64,000 bases of DNA from Bacillus sp. SB49 (GTDB taxonomy: Bacteria > Bacillota > Bacilli > Bacillales > Halobacillaceae), in NCBI RefSeq assembly GCF_000469135.2, contig NZ_CP048117.1, positions 611,001-675,000 on the forward strand, in the 5' to 3' direction. Shown piece after piece: positions 41,072 to 48,256 of the stretch. The notes beneath the pieces are model-generated. The model searched no databases and was not told the origin of the DNA. It worked only from the letters and a program-made list of their open reading frames with translations. How positions within the stretch are numbered: position 1 is the stretch's first letter; every line of letters begins with the position of its first letter. Made by a program: the position numbers and the translations under genes.

Positions 41072-41264
41072 TTAAACCACCCTCTCCATATAACCAGTTA
41101 CAGAAAACTGTTTTTGAAATTTTTATCCTTCTGCCAACCCTTATTGAATGAAAAGCCCCTGAATTTACTAAGTCATAGGCTTGCTTCCTGCTTATTCCCA
41201 GTATCATTTGAATATCTTCAACATTTAGTACCTCAGGAAATTGGTCGAGTAGCATTTTTTGCAT
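41061..41264 (-). CDS. HTH (excisionase/MerR-like) DNA-binding protein (67 aa)
   Basis: Helix-turn-helix typical of HTH_17/excisionase proteins: VLNVEDIQMILGISRKQAYDLVNSG, then the wing FHSIRVGRRIKISKTVF and a WL tail. Quoted in parts the key positions are EDIQMILGISRKQAYDL and RVGRRIKI. GGAGTG 7 bases before the ATG. Lies inside the rep operon, overlapping rep by 32 bases. Candidate recombination directionality factor or copy regulator of this element. Confidence 0.82.
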   Translation of the reverse strand: MQKMLLDQFPEVLNVEDIQMILGISRKQAYDLVNSGAFHSIRVGRRIKISKTVFCNWLYGEGGLSVY

Positions 41265-42012
41265 GTATTTTCACTCCATCGAAGTTATTTATATAGTATG
41301 TTGCCAGGTTAACTGCACCGTATATAGGTGATTGGTAAGATTCTTCACTAAGTTTTAATGTGTTGGAATTTATGAGCTGGTCCAACTTCTCTTGATCCTC
41401 AGTAAGGTCAATATATATAGGTTTCTCTAAATGCTGGGATCGAAAGTATTTTTTCCTTTTGTTTAGCCTAGGATCAGATATTCCTTTTTTCATGTAACTA
41501 GATATCTTCTCATTATCAGTTGGGGAAGCAACAACCTGTTGAAGGTTAACCCACCCATTCCCCCATAATTCTTCAACCTTAAGTCTATTTACAGTATTAA
41601 GGTTACATACAAGGTGATAATGTATGGCTCCATTTCTTTGGTCTTGAAACTCTGTAACACCTATATATTTAAATACCGGCAGCTCCATTGTCTTCAAATA
41701 GTAAGAAAGACGTTTTTTGAAATCACAAAATGCCTTATAGCACTGAGAGTAATCTGTTATATCATGAGTGGTGTCTTGGTTGAAAGTGAGAGTTAGAAAT
41801 GAATAGCCGAACGAAAAGTTACACTCTAATAATCTCCTTATGTTTTTGCGGGCACGGTTCACGCTTACTCTATGGTTTAACTCATTGCAACTATCCTCGG
41901 TAGCATTAAAGTTCTTCTTGCGTCCTCCTCTTTGTGTTCTAGGTATAAGAGGGGGGATACTTTGCCGTTTTACTTCAATAAATTGCTTGCTTATTATTAC
42001 ATTGGTGTACAT
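41233..42012 (-). CDS. rep: Rolling-circle replication initiator (HUH Rep)
   Basis: 259 residues. HUH endonuclease motifs are all visible: motif I FLTLTF (72-77), motif II GAIHYHL with H131 and H133, motif III SSYMKKG with catalytic Tyr173 and Lys175/176. N-terminal part is basic (RGGRKKNF). This type initiates rolling-circle replication by nicking a double-strand origin. Starts the minus-strand operon rep - HTH - Rep-like; palindromes lie just upstream. Suggests that the element is an integrated replicon. Confidence 0.85.
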   Translation of the reverse strand: MYTNVIISKQFIEVKRQSIPPLIPRTQRGGRKKNFNATEDSCNELNHRVSVNRARKNIRRLLECNFSFGYSFLTLTFNQDTTHDITDYSQCYKAFCDFKKRLSYYLKTMELPVFKYIGVTEFQDQRNGAIHYHLVCNLNTVNRLKVEELWGNGWVNLQQVVASPTDNEKISSYMKKGISDPRLNKRKKYFRSQHLEKPIYIDLTEDQEKLDQLINSNTLKLSEESYQSPIYGAVNLATYYINNFDGVKIHAKNATRPIS

Positions 42013-42440
42013 CTCTAAGCTCCCTATATATTCGTCAAATTAATCACTATTTATCAAGTTAGAGAACTGGCCAGTTCTTGAAATTATCTATTGTTAATTT
42101 AAGTGATCACTTATGTTTAAATTCTATATCTTATTAGCTTTTTTGACGAACTCGGTCAGCATGGTACTGTTCATGTAAAGGGAGATTAGAAGAGTTTCTA
42201 TAGGGAGGGGGAAATAATCCCTTACAATTCTTATTTATAACAAGTAATAGCTCTGTTTTTATACAATTTCGCTAATTATTCATATAGATTGGCAAACATT
42301 AAGCCCCATTTATAAGAGACATTCTAAGTTAAGAAGAATGTAGGCGTAGAGTGCAAAGAAAAAGTGAGAGGCGTAAAGCCATCTCACTCATTTAAATAAA
42401 GTATTAGTTTTAAATAACTTTTCACATAGGAATTTTATGT
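42013..42440. promoter_or_regulatory. Palindrome-rich region upstream of rep (origin/operator candidate)
   Basis: No gene. It has a perfect 16-bp palindrome AGAACTGGCCAGTTCT at 42063-42078 and a perfect AAGTGATCACTT at 42101-42112, with half sites around (AATCACT at about 42041). These could be the operator for the rep operon or part of a double-strand origin. The end of the stretch (42357-42388) is the terminator of the 185-residue gene. Confidence 0.45.
42357..42388 (-). terminator. Terminator of the 185-aa gene
   Basis: On the minus strand GTGAGATGGC - TTTAC - GCCTCTCAC followed by TTTTTC. Confidence 0.75.
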
Positions 42441-42998
42441 TTATTTTTGTATAATATTGCGTGCTGCATTATTTGCAGCTTTAAAAAAAGGGTTGTAAGT
42501 ACGTAATCCCTTATCCAATTGCATATGATGAAAGGAAATATCATGAAAATCTCTGTTTAATTTATTGAATAGTTGATTGATATATTGCACATTATTTGAC
42601 AGATATAGAGGGTGGTGTCCTAAAACATCAATTCCATTTGATTCTAAAGTAGAATATATGTTTACTATTTTAGGTTTTATTATTTTACAAAGCAGAATAT
42701 CTTCTAATTTTATTAAAGAGAAAATCATAGATTGAACCATTACTTGTTGAATTTTCCCTTTCTGAGTAGGGAAATAAAACTTTCTAGATTTAGTAATTAC
42801 TTGACTCTGTCCAACATATGAAACACCTAAACCAAAGACTCCCGTATTTCCATCTAATTCTGAAGAACTGTTAAACACATGCAGCTCAACCTCGTTTAAT
42901 CTCATTTCTTCCGCTCTTTCCTTAGCTTCAGAGGGGGGAGTTTTATTTTTGTTTAGCAAGTATTGTTTATGAATGCCTTTTCTTTCATGCTGCTTCAT
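42441..42998 (-). CDS. Hypothetical protein, possible RNase H-like fold (185 aa)
   Basis: No certain family. After a charged N-terminus (KQHERKGIHKQYLLNKNK) the pattern of strands and helices (GVFGLGVSYVGQSQVITK; QQVMVQSMIFSLIKLEDIL; PKIVNIYSTLESNG; NVQYINQLFNKL; FKAANNAARNII) recalls RNase H-like folds, but clear acidic catalytic residues are not evident. An IS21 copy sits 50 bases upstream of its start and may have changed its promoter. Confidence 0.65.
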   Translation of the reverse strand: MKQHERKGIHKQYLLNKNKTPPSEAKERAEEMRLNEVELHVFNSSSELDGNTGVFGLGVSYVGQSQVITKSRKFYFPTQKGKIQQVMVQSMIFSLIKLEDILLCKIIKPKIVNIYSTLESNGIDVLGHHPLYLSNNVQYINQLFNKLNRDFHDISFHHMQLDKGLRTYNPFFKAANNAARNIIQK

Positions 42999-43165
42999 AT
43001 AGACCAGCCCATTTCATGTTTGGTGTATAAAGAACCGATTTAATATACTGTAAACGCTAGAATAAAGTTGACAGTTTTCGCTTGATAAGATTTTACACTT
43101 TTGCTCTATCAGCCTATTACTTTAGTAAAATAGTTGGTGACATTATTTTACTGGAGGTTAGGATT

Positions 43166-44728
43166 TTGGAGGAGAAATTAGTGTTGTATTTAAATATCAA
43201 AGACCTACATAAACGGAAGTTTAAAATAGCACAAATTGCTAAGGAGCTTAAGATCTCAAGACCAACTGTCTATAAATATTTAGAGATGACTTTTGAAGAA
43301 GCCAAAGCTTATACGGAACAACCGATTGGCAAGAAAAAGAAATTAGACAGCTACAAAGATTGGATACTCGCCTGGTTAGAAGAGTATCCCCACTTGAGTG
43401 CTGCACAGATACACGATTGGCTTTTAGAGAGATACCCCGACCTAGCGGTCGGTGGAAGTACAGTGAGGTCATATGTTAGAGAAGTCAGGGAAGTCTACCA
43501 AATTGAGAAGAAACAATTGGTTCGCCAATATGAGGCAATACCTGAACAACCAATGGGGAAACAACTCCAGGTAGACTGGGGTGAAACAAAACAGAAGACA
43601 ACTGACCGTAAAGAGATTAAGTTGTATTTCATTGCGTTTGTACTCGCCCACTCCAGACAAAAGTATATGGAATGGCAGTCAAGACCATTTACCACGAGAG
43701 ATGCGATTCGCTGCCATGAAAATGCCTTTCAATTCTACGGAGGGTGTACAGAAGAAATTGTATACGATCAGGATCATTTAATTACGGTTAGTGAAAATGC
43801 AGGACAGCTGCTTTTAACAGCTGAGTTTCAAAGTTATGTGAATGAACGTAAGTTTACGGTTCATTTGTGTAGGAGAGCTGATCCGGAATCTAAAGGAATG
43901 ATTGAGAATGTAGTGAAGTACATTAAAGGCAATTTCGCAGACAGTCGAGTGTTCCGTGATATAGAGGATTGGAATCAGCGGGCCCTACAATGGCTAAAGC
44001 GTACCGGAAATTATCAAGTTCATCAGACAACAAAAAAAAGACCAGCCGAAGTGTTTCTCGTCGAAAAGCAACACTTAAAGCCGGTCTCTTCCCTACTTTC
44101 ATTTGAAAGTACCAATAATCAAAGTATATCAAGAAGTGTAAGCAAGGACAATACAATCCGGTATAAGTCTAATCGATATTCCGTCCCTCTCGGGACTTAT
44201 CAAACAAACGTTGATAATCATGTTTTGATTGAAGTGACAGGCCAAGAACCGGCGACGCTCGTAATTCGAAAGGAAGCAGAAAGTGAAATCATCGCCGAAC
44301 ACTGTGTCAGTTTAGAAAAAGGAAAGCTCATTCAAAACCGCAATCATACCCGTGATCGCTCCAAAGGGGTTGAAGAATTCAAACAACGGTTGGTCTCCTT
44401 TTTTGAAAATCAAACACAGGCAGCTACTTACTTTGACGAGATTAGCCAAAGATACCCAAGGTATCGTCGAGACCAGTTTGCGATCATTCACCAGGTCATC
44501 CAACAGTACCCAACGGTAATCGGAAAAGTATTAGCCAAATGTATGAGAGAAAAGCTGTTTAGTGCGAATGACTTTCGTGATATCGCCCAGCACATTCATA
44601 AATTACCTCATGACCCGCTAAAAGAGATAAAACCCTTTAATACCTATTCAACAAGACGTTGTCATATTAAAGCCTCTACTCGATCTTTAAATGCTTATAC
44701 CAGCATTTTAGGAGGTCGATCATCATGA
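43166..44728 (+). CDS. istA: IS21 transposase IstA
   Basis: 520 residues from a TTG at 43166, which has GGAGG 8 bases upstream; an in-frame ATA-like earlier start at 43082 would lie in the terminal repeat. N-terminal HTH (KIAQIAKELKISRPTVYKYL), then the DDE core: LQVDWGETKQKT (first Asp), EEIVYDQDHLITV (second Asp) and SKGMIENVVKYIKGNF (Glu), followed by the Mu-type C-terminal beta domain (NTIRYKSNRYSVPLGTY). Its stop overlaps the istB start. Confidence 0.93.
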   Translation: MEEKLVLYLNIKDLHKRKFKIAQIAKELKISRPTVYKYLEMTFEEAKAYTEQPIGKKKKLDSYKDWILAWLEEYPHLSAAQIHDWLLERYPDLAVGGSTVRSYVREVREVYQIEKKQLVRQYEAIPEQPMGKQLQVDWGETKQKTTDRKEIKLYFIAFVLAHSRQKYMEWQSRPFTTRDAIRCHENAFQFYGGCTEEIVYDQDHLITVSENAGQLLLTAEFQSYVNERKFTVHLCRRADPESKGMIENVVKYIKGNFADSRVFRDIEDWNQRALQWLKRTGNYQVHQTTKKRPAEVFLVEKQHLKPVSSLLSFESTNNQSISRSVSKDNTIRYKSNRYSVPLGTYQTNVDNHVLIEVTGQEPATLVIRKEAESEIIAEHCVSLEKGKLIQNRNHTRDRSKGVEEFKQRLVSFFENQTQAATYFDEISQRYPRYRRDQFAIIHQVIQQYPTVIGKVLAKCMREKLFSANDFRDIAQHIHKLPHDPLKEIKPFNTYSTRRCHIKASTRSLNAYTSILGGRSS

Positions 44729-45489
44729 ACAAGACAGTACAAGAATTACAAGATCAGTTTCGTCAGTTACGGCTCTCAGAAACGGCGGAGGAGCTTCCAC
44801 AGCTTCTTCGCGAAGCTGAAAAATCCTCATGGACCTACTTAGAATTTCTAGAATCGATTACGCAATATGAACTAGCAAAGCGTGAAGCAAAAAGCCTTGA
44901 AAAAAGAATGAAATGGGCACGTTTTCCTTTCGTTAAGTCGTTAGATGAGTTTGAACTGAGTGGTCAAAACGTTCTGACTGCCCGCCAACTAACTCAACTC
45001 AGAGAGTTAAGCTGGCTGGAACAGCAGTATAACTTAATTATTCTCGGGCCACCCGGCATAGGGAAAACGTATATTGCCATTGGACTGGGGATCGAAGCTG
45101 TTTCCAGGGGATTCAATGTTTACTTCGTTACAATGGGGGATCTTGTGCAGCTCTTAAAGACGGAAGAGTATCTGAACAAATCAAAGGTACAACTGAAACG
45201 AATGAGAAACGCTGACCTTGTGATTATTGATGACCTGATGTATATGGCGATGGATCAACGAGAGGCAAATCTGTTTTTTCATTTAATTAACCATTTATAC
45301 GAACGAAGTTCGATCATTTTGACCTCAAATAAAAGTCCAGAGGAATGGGGGCATTTGATTGGCGACCAGGGGATTACGACAGCGATTTTAGATCGTTTAC
45401 TCCATCGTGTGGAAGTTATACATGGCGGAGAGAATGAGGAAAGTCATCGTATGAAAAATAGAAAAAGCATATTTTCAGCAGAAGTGTAA
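44725..45489 (+). CDS. istB: IS21 transposition helper ATPase IstB
   Basis: 254-residue DnaA/DnaC-like AAA+ helper that directs IstA to target DNA. Walker A LIILGPPGIGKTYIAIGLG (about 106-124), Walker B DLVIIDDLMYMAM, sensor SSIILTSNKSPEEWG, C-terminal DRLLHRVEVIHGGENEESHRMK. GGAGGTCG upstream. Full length. Confidence 0.94.
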   Translation: MNKTVQELQDQFRQLRLSETAEELPQLLREAEKSSWTYLEFLESITQYELAKREAKSLEKRMKWARFPFVKSLDEFELSGQNVLTARQLTQLRELSWLEQQYNLIILGPPGIGKTYIAIGLGIEAVSRGFNVYFVTMGDLVQLLKTEEYLNKSKVQLKRMRNADLVIIDDLMYMAMDQREANLFFHLINHLYERSSIILTSNKSPEEWGHLIGDQGITTAILDRLLHRVEVIHGGENEESHRMKNRKSIFSAEV

Positions 45490-45561
45490 AGGGAAAACGA
45501 GCATAAAGTGTAAAATTCGACTTGACGTCTACATATACCTCGGGTATAAAGCATTCATACA

Positions 45562-46044
45562 TTAATCATCTTCCGTAAAGAACTTATATGATGGATTACT
45601 AGGATCTATTTTAATCACACCCTTTTCATCTAGCTCAATTACTTCTTTTTTAGGTAGCTTGCCCACATCTATTTTACTGGCTATGTCTGCAAGTGTGACA
45701 TTGGCTAGTTCTTTGTCACGATTAGCAATGAATGAATTTTGTTCTTCTTTTGTAATTCCTCGATGTCTCAAACTAAAACGTGCTCTTACCTTTAGTTCTT
45801 CAACGTGTTTAAAACAATCAAAAATTGTTTCTTGTTCCAAATCATTTATATTGAGTCTTTCTGTTACATTTAAGGTATTCATCTCATTTATTCTTGTTAT
45901 TAAGAAGTACCACTCTAATAGTTCTGTATTAGTTAGGCTATACTCTGTATTATTTGTCTTATCATTTATCTCATTGAATCTAGTAATTAAACTTATAATT
46001 GAACTCTTTTCCATATAATTCAAATAAAGATTTTCATTTTCCAT
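45562..46044 (-). CDS. Hypothetical protein (160 aa)
   Basis: Not recognised. ATG with AGGAGGACT upstream, so a genuine gene. Mostly helical (SIISLITRFNEINDK; LLEWYFLITRINEM; IFDCFKHVEELKVRARFSL), without signal or membrane segments, with a C-terminal VIKIDPSNPSYKFF. Lies just right of the IS21 copy. Confidence 0.7.
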   Translation of the reverse strand: MENENLYLNYMEKSSIISLITRFNEINDKTNNTEYSLTNTELLEWYFLITRINEMNTLNVTERLNINDLEQETIFDCFKHVEELKVRARFSLRHRGITKEEQNSFIANRDKELANVTLADIASKIDVGKLPKKEVIELDEKGVIKIDPSNPSYKFFTEDD

Positions 46045-46202
46045 TTTAGTCCTCCTAAAAAAATATTTTGCTTATAATACCAATTATAGATTATTTTTGT
46101 ATTACATTGAAATAAAAAAACAAAGAATAAATATTCCTATTCGGAAAAATAAACACTATTAAAAAGCGTTTTATTTGTATTTATATTAACTAAAATGAAT
46201 AA

Positions 46203-46290
46203 AAATCCCCAAATGATTATTTGGGGATGTAATGCATTACATTTTAAGCTTTGTTATCTTGTCTTTTTAATATGTTATGTTTGGTATAAT
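46203..46290. promoter_or_regulatory. Hairpin, 16-bp palindrome and -10 box upstream of the DUF4062 gene
   Basis: ATCCCCAAAT - GATT - ATTTGGGGAT (46205-46228) runs into a perfect palindrome ATGTAATGCATTACAT (46227-46242). A TATAAT (46285-46290) with a TTGG extension lies about 55 bases before the DUF4062 start. The hairpin has a U tract only on the minus strand. The palindrome looks like an operator; the remaining bases from 46045 are AT-rich without genes. Confidence 0.45.
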
Positions 46291-46343
46291 AAAATGAACT
46301 TTGTTGGTTTTTGAGTGTTTTGTCACAGGAAGGGAATTTTAAA

Positions 46344-47351
46344 ATGGATAAGAAATTGCAAGTTTTTGTCTCTTCAACTTACTTGGACCTGAAAGATGAG
46401 AGGCAAAAAGCTGTTGAAGGTATCTTGAGAGCAGGTCACATCCCTGCAGGTATGGAGTTATTTACTGCTGCTAGTAAAAGTCAATGGCAAGTGATTGAAG
46501 AGTGGATTAAAGAGTCTGATCTCCTAATGCTTATATTAGGAGGTAAATATGGATCTTTAGAACCTGAGACGGGTAAAAGCTATACGCAATTAGAATATGA
46601 ATTTGCAATAAAGCATGAAATACCTGTGTTTTCTATAGTTTTAAATGATCAATACCTAATAAACAAGAAGGCTGCAAGTATAAATCTAGAAGTATATGAG
46701 AGAGAGGCTAAGCAATCTAACATTGAAAAGTATGATCGTTTTAAAAAGACTGTTCTAGATAACATAGTTAGTTTTGTTGGAGGTATAGAAGAAATTCCTA
46801 CAGAAATTTCTTATTCCCTACAAGAATTTGTAAGGAAAGATGATTCTGAGTACAAATTTCGGGGGTGGGTAAGAAGTGCAGAGGTAAGAGAAGCAAAACG
46901 AAATGGTGAAAAAAACGAAAGATTATTTCGAATGGATGAAGCCATGTTAGGCGAAGTAATTGATAGGCTTGAAGATGATGATTTAATAGATATTATCGAA
47001 TTTATAAATACTTATTGTGCATATACTTATGAAAAACGAGAAATAATCGATGATTTTGTCCACTCATACACAAAGCTATCCAAGAGTTTTTTTAACCAAG
47101 AATTACAAAAAGCATTTAATAGCTTACTGAAATCTCTTGAGGACTACACAACGCATCTAATATTTAACTTCTTCCCTAAAAATAATAGATTTCATTTACA
47201 CCCTCACTTGAACAGTGATTATAGGTGGGTAGATGAAGAGGGAAGGAAATTGTACGATAAACACTTAAAAGAGTTATCTAAGGTTTCAAAAGAGACAATC
47301 TATAAGATTAGAAATTTTGTACACGATTCGAGAATTACACTTTATAAGTAA
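46344..47351 (+). CDS. DUF4062 domain protein (335 aa), possible defence effector
   Basis: The ATG at 46344 has AGGAAGGGA upstream. N-terminal DUF4062: LQVFVSSTYLDLKDERQKAV (residues 5-24), IPAGMELFTAASKSQWQVIEEWI, DLLMLILGGKYGSLEPETGKSYTQLEYEFA, i.e. a flavodoxin/TIR-like alpha-beta domain that is common as an N-terminal effector or sensor in NLR-type immunity proteins. Here it is not joined to an NTPase; the rest (about 150-335) is helical with acidic stretches and ends FVHDSRITLYK. Quoted motifs are split. Function in defence is inference from context. Confidence 0.78.
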   Translation: MDKKLQVFVSSTYLDLKDERQKAVEGILRAGHIPAGMELFTAASKSQWQVIEEWIKESDLLMLILGGKYGSLEPETGKSYTQLEYEFAIKHEIPVFSIVLNDQYLINKKAASINLEVYEREAKQSNIEKYDRFKKTVLDNIVSFVGGIEEIPTEISYSLQEFVRKDDSEYKFRGWVRSAEVREAKRNGEKNERLFRMDEAMLGEVIDRLEDDDLIDIIEFINTYCAYTYEKREIIDDFVHSYTKLSKSFFNQELQKAFNSLLKSLEDYTTHLIFNFFPKNNRFHLHPHLNSDYRWVDEEGRKLYDKHLKELSKVSKETIYKIRNFVHDSRITLYK

Positions 47352-47360
47352 CATGACTAA

Positions 47361-47610
47361 ACCACTCTTGCTCAGGGAGAGGCTTACATAGAGAAGAAAA
47401 TTAAAGATTTATTTAAATACCAAAGTAAAAGTAACCTAGACAAGCTTTCTACTAAAATGGATGACAGGATAAGTCCGACACAACTTAAAGTTAGAGAATA
47501 TAACACGAATACAAAATGGAAAGGAAGTACATATTAAAACTTATCGTCGTGGTAAGCGTGATAAATAAGGTGAACACAACTACATTTTATTTGCTGACTA
47601 TGATCAGCAC
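47361..47610 (+). pseudogene. Degenerate ORF at the right end of the element
   Basis: A frame without start (TLAQGEAYIEKKIKDLF...PTQLKVREYNTNT, stop at 47537) continues in another frame (NGKEVHIKTYRRGKRDK, stop at 47568) and then GEHNYILFADYDQHT, which enters the displaced rlmCD tail in frame. Looks like one former gene broken by a frameshift and a stop. Family unknown. Confidence 0.5.
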
Positions 47611-47627
47611 ACGAGTCACGTGGAGTG
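47611..47627 (+). repeat. attR core (direct repeat)
   Basis: ACGAGTCACGTGGAGTG, identical to attL at 28343-28359. Confidence 0.88.
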
Positions 47628-47662
47628 TGTGACGTGGCTGGAGAAGAAGGTGTCTAACTAAA
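47628..47662 (+). pseudogene. Displaced native 3' end of rlmCD
   Basis: Following the core (TSHVE) the frame reads CVTWLEKKVSN and stop, parallel to CVWLEKPKV at the left end. This is the original C-terminus of rlmCD cut off by integration. Confidence 0.85.
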
Positions 47663-47700
47663 ATAAACCTTTCCCAGTAAAAAATATGCTTTTTCTAACA

Positions 47701-47733
47701 AGACCTGAACTTCGATGTTTGGGTCTTTTTTTT
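47701..47733 (+). terminator. Original rlmCD terminator, now separated from its gene
   Basis: AGACCTGAAC - TTCGAT - GTTTGGGTCT followed by seven T, 39 bases after the displaced rlmCD stop. Confidence 0.85.
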
Positions 47734-47800
47734 GCGTAGTCCCTGCATTACTCGTTATGGAATGTAGTTCTTACTTCGATCTATCACTTAAAATAAAAGT

Positions 47801-47840
47801 GGGAAGAGGGTATGCTTAAAGGCATACCCTCTTCCCGTTT
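47801..47840 (-). terminator. Terminator of the 98-aa gene
   Basis: GGGAAGAGGGTATGC / GCATACCCTCTTCCC, a 15-bp stem; on the minus strand it is followed by ACTTTTATTTT. Confidence 0.75.
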
Positions 47841-47848
47841 AAACGTCC

Positions 47849-48145
47849 TTACAAATTCTTCTTACTTACCAACTCCGACACAACAAAAGCGAGATCATCG
47901 TTTCCATAGATAGACAGCGCTTCAAGCAGCATCCCTGAATCAATGAAGTCCGACTCTTCTTTCGTTACCGTAAGCTCCAAAGCTTCCACTAATTCTTTAT
48001 TTTTATCCTGGTACGGATAGGCCTCTGTATAGATGGCGGCAGGGTCCAATTCATGATTGATACACCACTGGGCAAAAAGCAGAATCATCATCTTTTCGCC
48101 TTTTTGATAATTATGAATTACGGCTTCTTCACGGCTGCGGTCCAC
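47849..48145 (-). CDS. Hypothetical protein (98 aa)
   Basis: GTG start with AAAGGAGG upstream. Begins MDRSREEAVIHNYQKGEKMM and has ILLFAQWCINHELDPAAIY, then TKEESDFIDSGMLLEALSIYGNDDLAFVVSEL. No signal or membrane segment. It resembles small conserved Bacillaceae proteins of unknown role (perhaps YxiS-like); not certain. Confidence 0.7.
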   Translation of the reverse strand: MDRSREEAVIHNYQKGEKMMILLFAQWCINHELDPAAIYTEAYPYQDKNKELVEALELTVTKEESDFIDSGMLLEALSIYGNDDLAFVVSELVSKKNL

Positions 48146-48256
48146 ACGACATGCCTCCTTTATTCGGGGAGACTCGTTTTTTTCCTCACCCGGTACGGCT
48201 ATTATACCTAATAATCAGAGATTCATAAATCGCCTGGTCGAGTCCTCCCTTTTCCT

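Larger units (their letters stand above)
43049..45533 (+). mobile_element. IS21-family insertion sequence, complete, with TATAC target duplication
   Basis: 2485 bp. The ends are TGTAAACGC on the left and, reversed, TGTAGACGT on the right, with matching internal repeats (TTTTACACTTTTGCTC left; TTTTACACTTTATGCTC right, reversed). The 5 bases TATAC flank both sides (43044-43048 and 45534-45538). Two genes, istA and istB, overlap by 4 bases. Both are intact, so the element may be active. Confidence 0.88.
28343..47627. mobile_element. Integrated element of about 19.3 kb in the 3' end of rlmCD
   Basis: Bounded by a 17-bp direct repeat, has a large serine recombinase at its left end reading toward attL, and is visibly richer in A+T than both flanks. 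The rlmCD tail and rlmCD terminator are displaced to the right end. Cargo: McrB/DUF2357 system, HEPN-like, Nudix and DUF4062 genes, a rolling-circle Rep operon, a group IIC intron fragment and an IS21 copy. No conjugation genes are seen, so it would be a mobilisable or self-replicating integrated element, not an ICE. The rumA/rlmCD 3' end is a known integration site for elements in Gram-positives. Confidence 0.88.

Noticed and set aside
28343-47627. Interpretation of the insert as a prophage or ICE
   Set aside because: No capsid, tail, terminase, lysis, relaxase, coupling protein or secretion genes are present.
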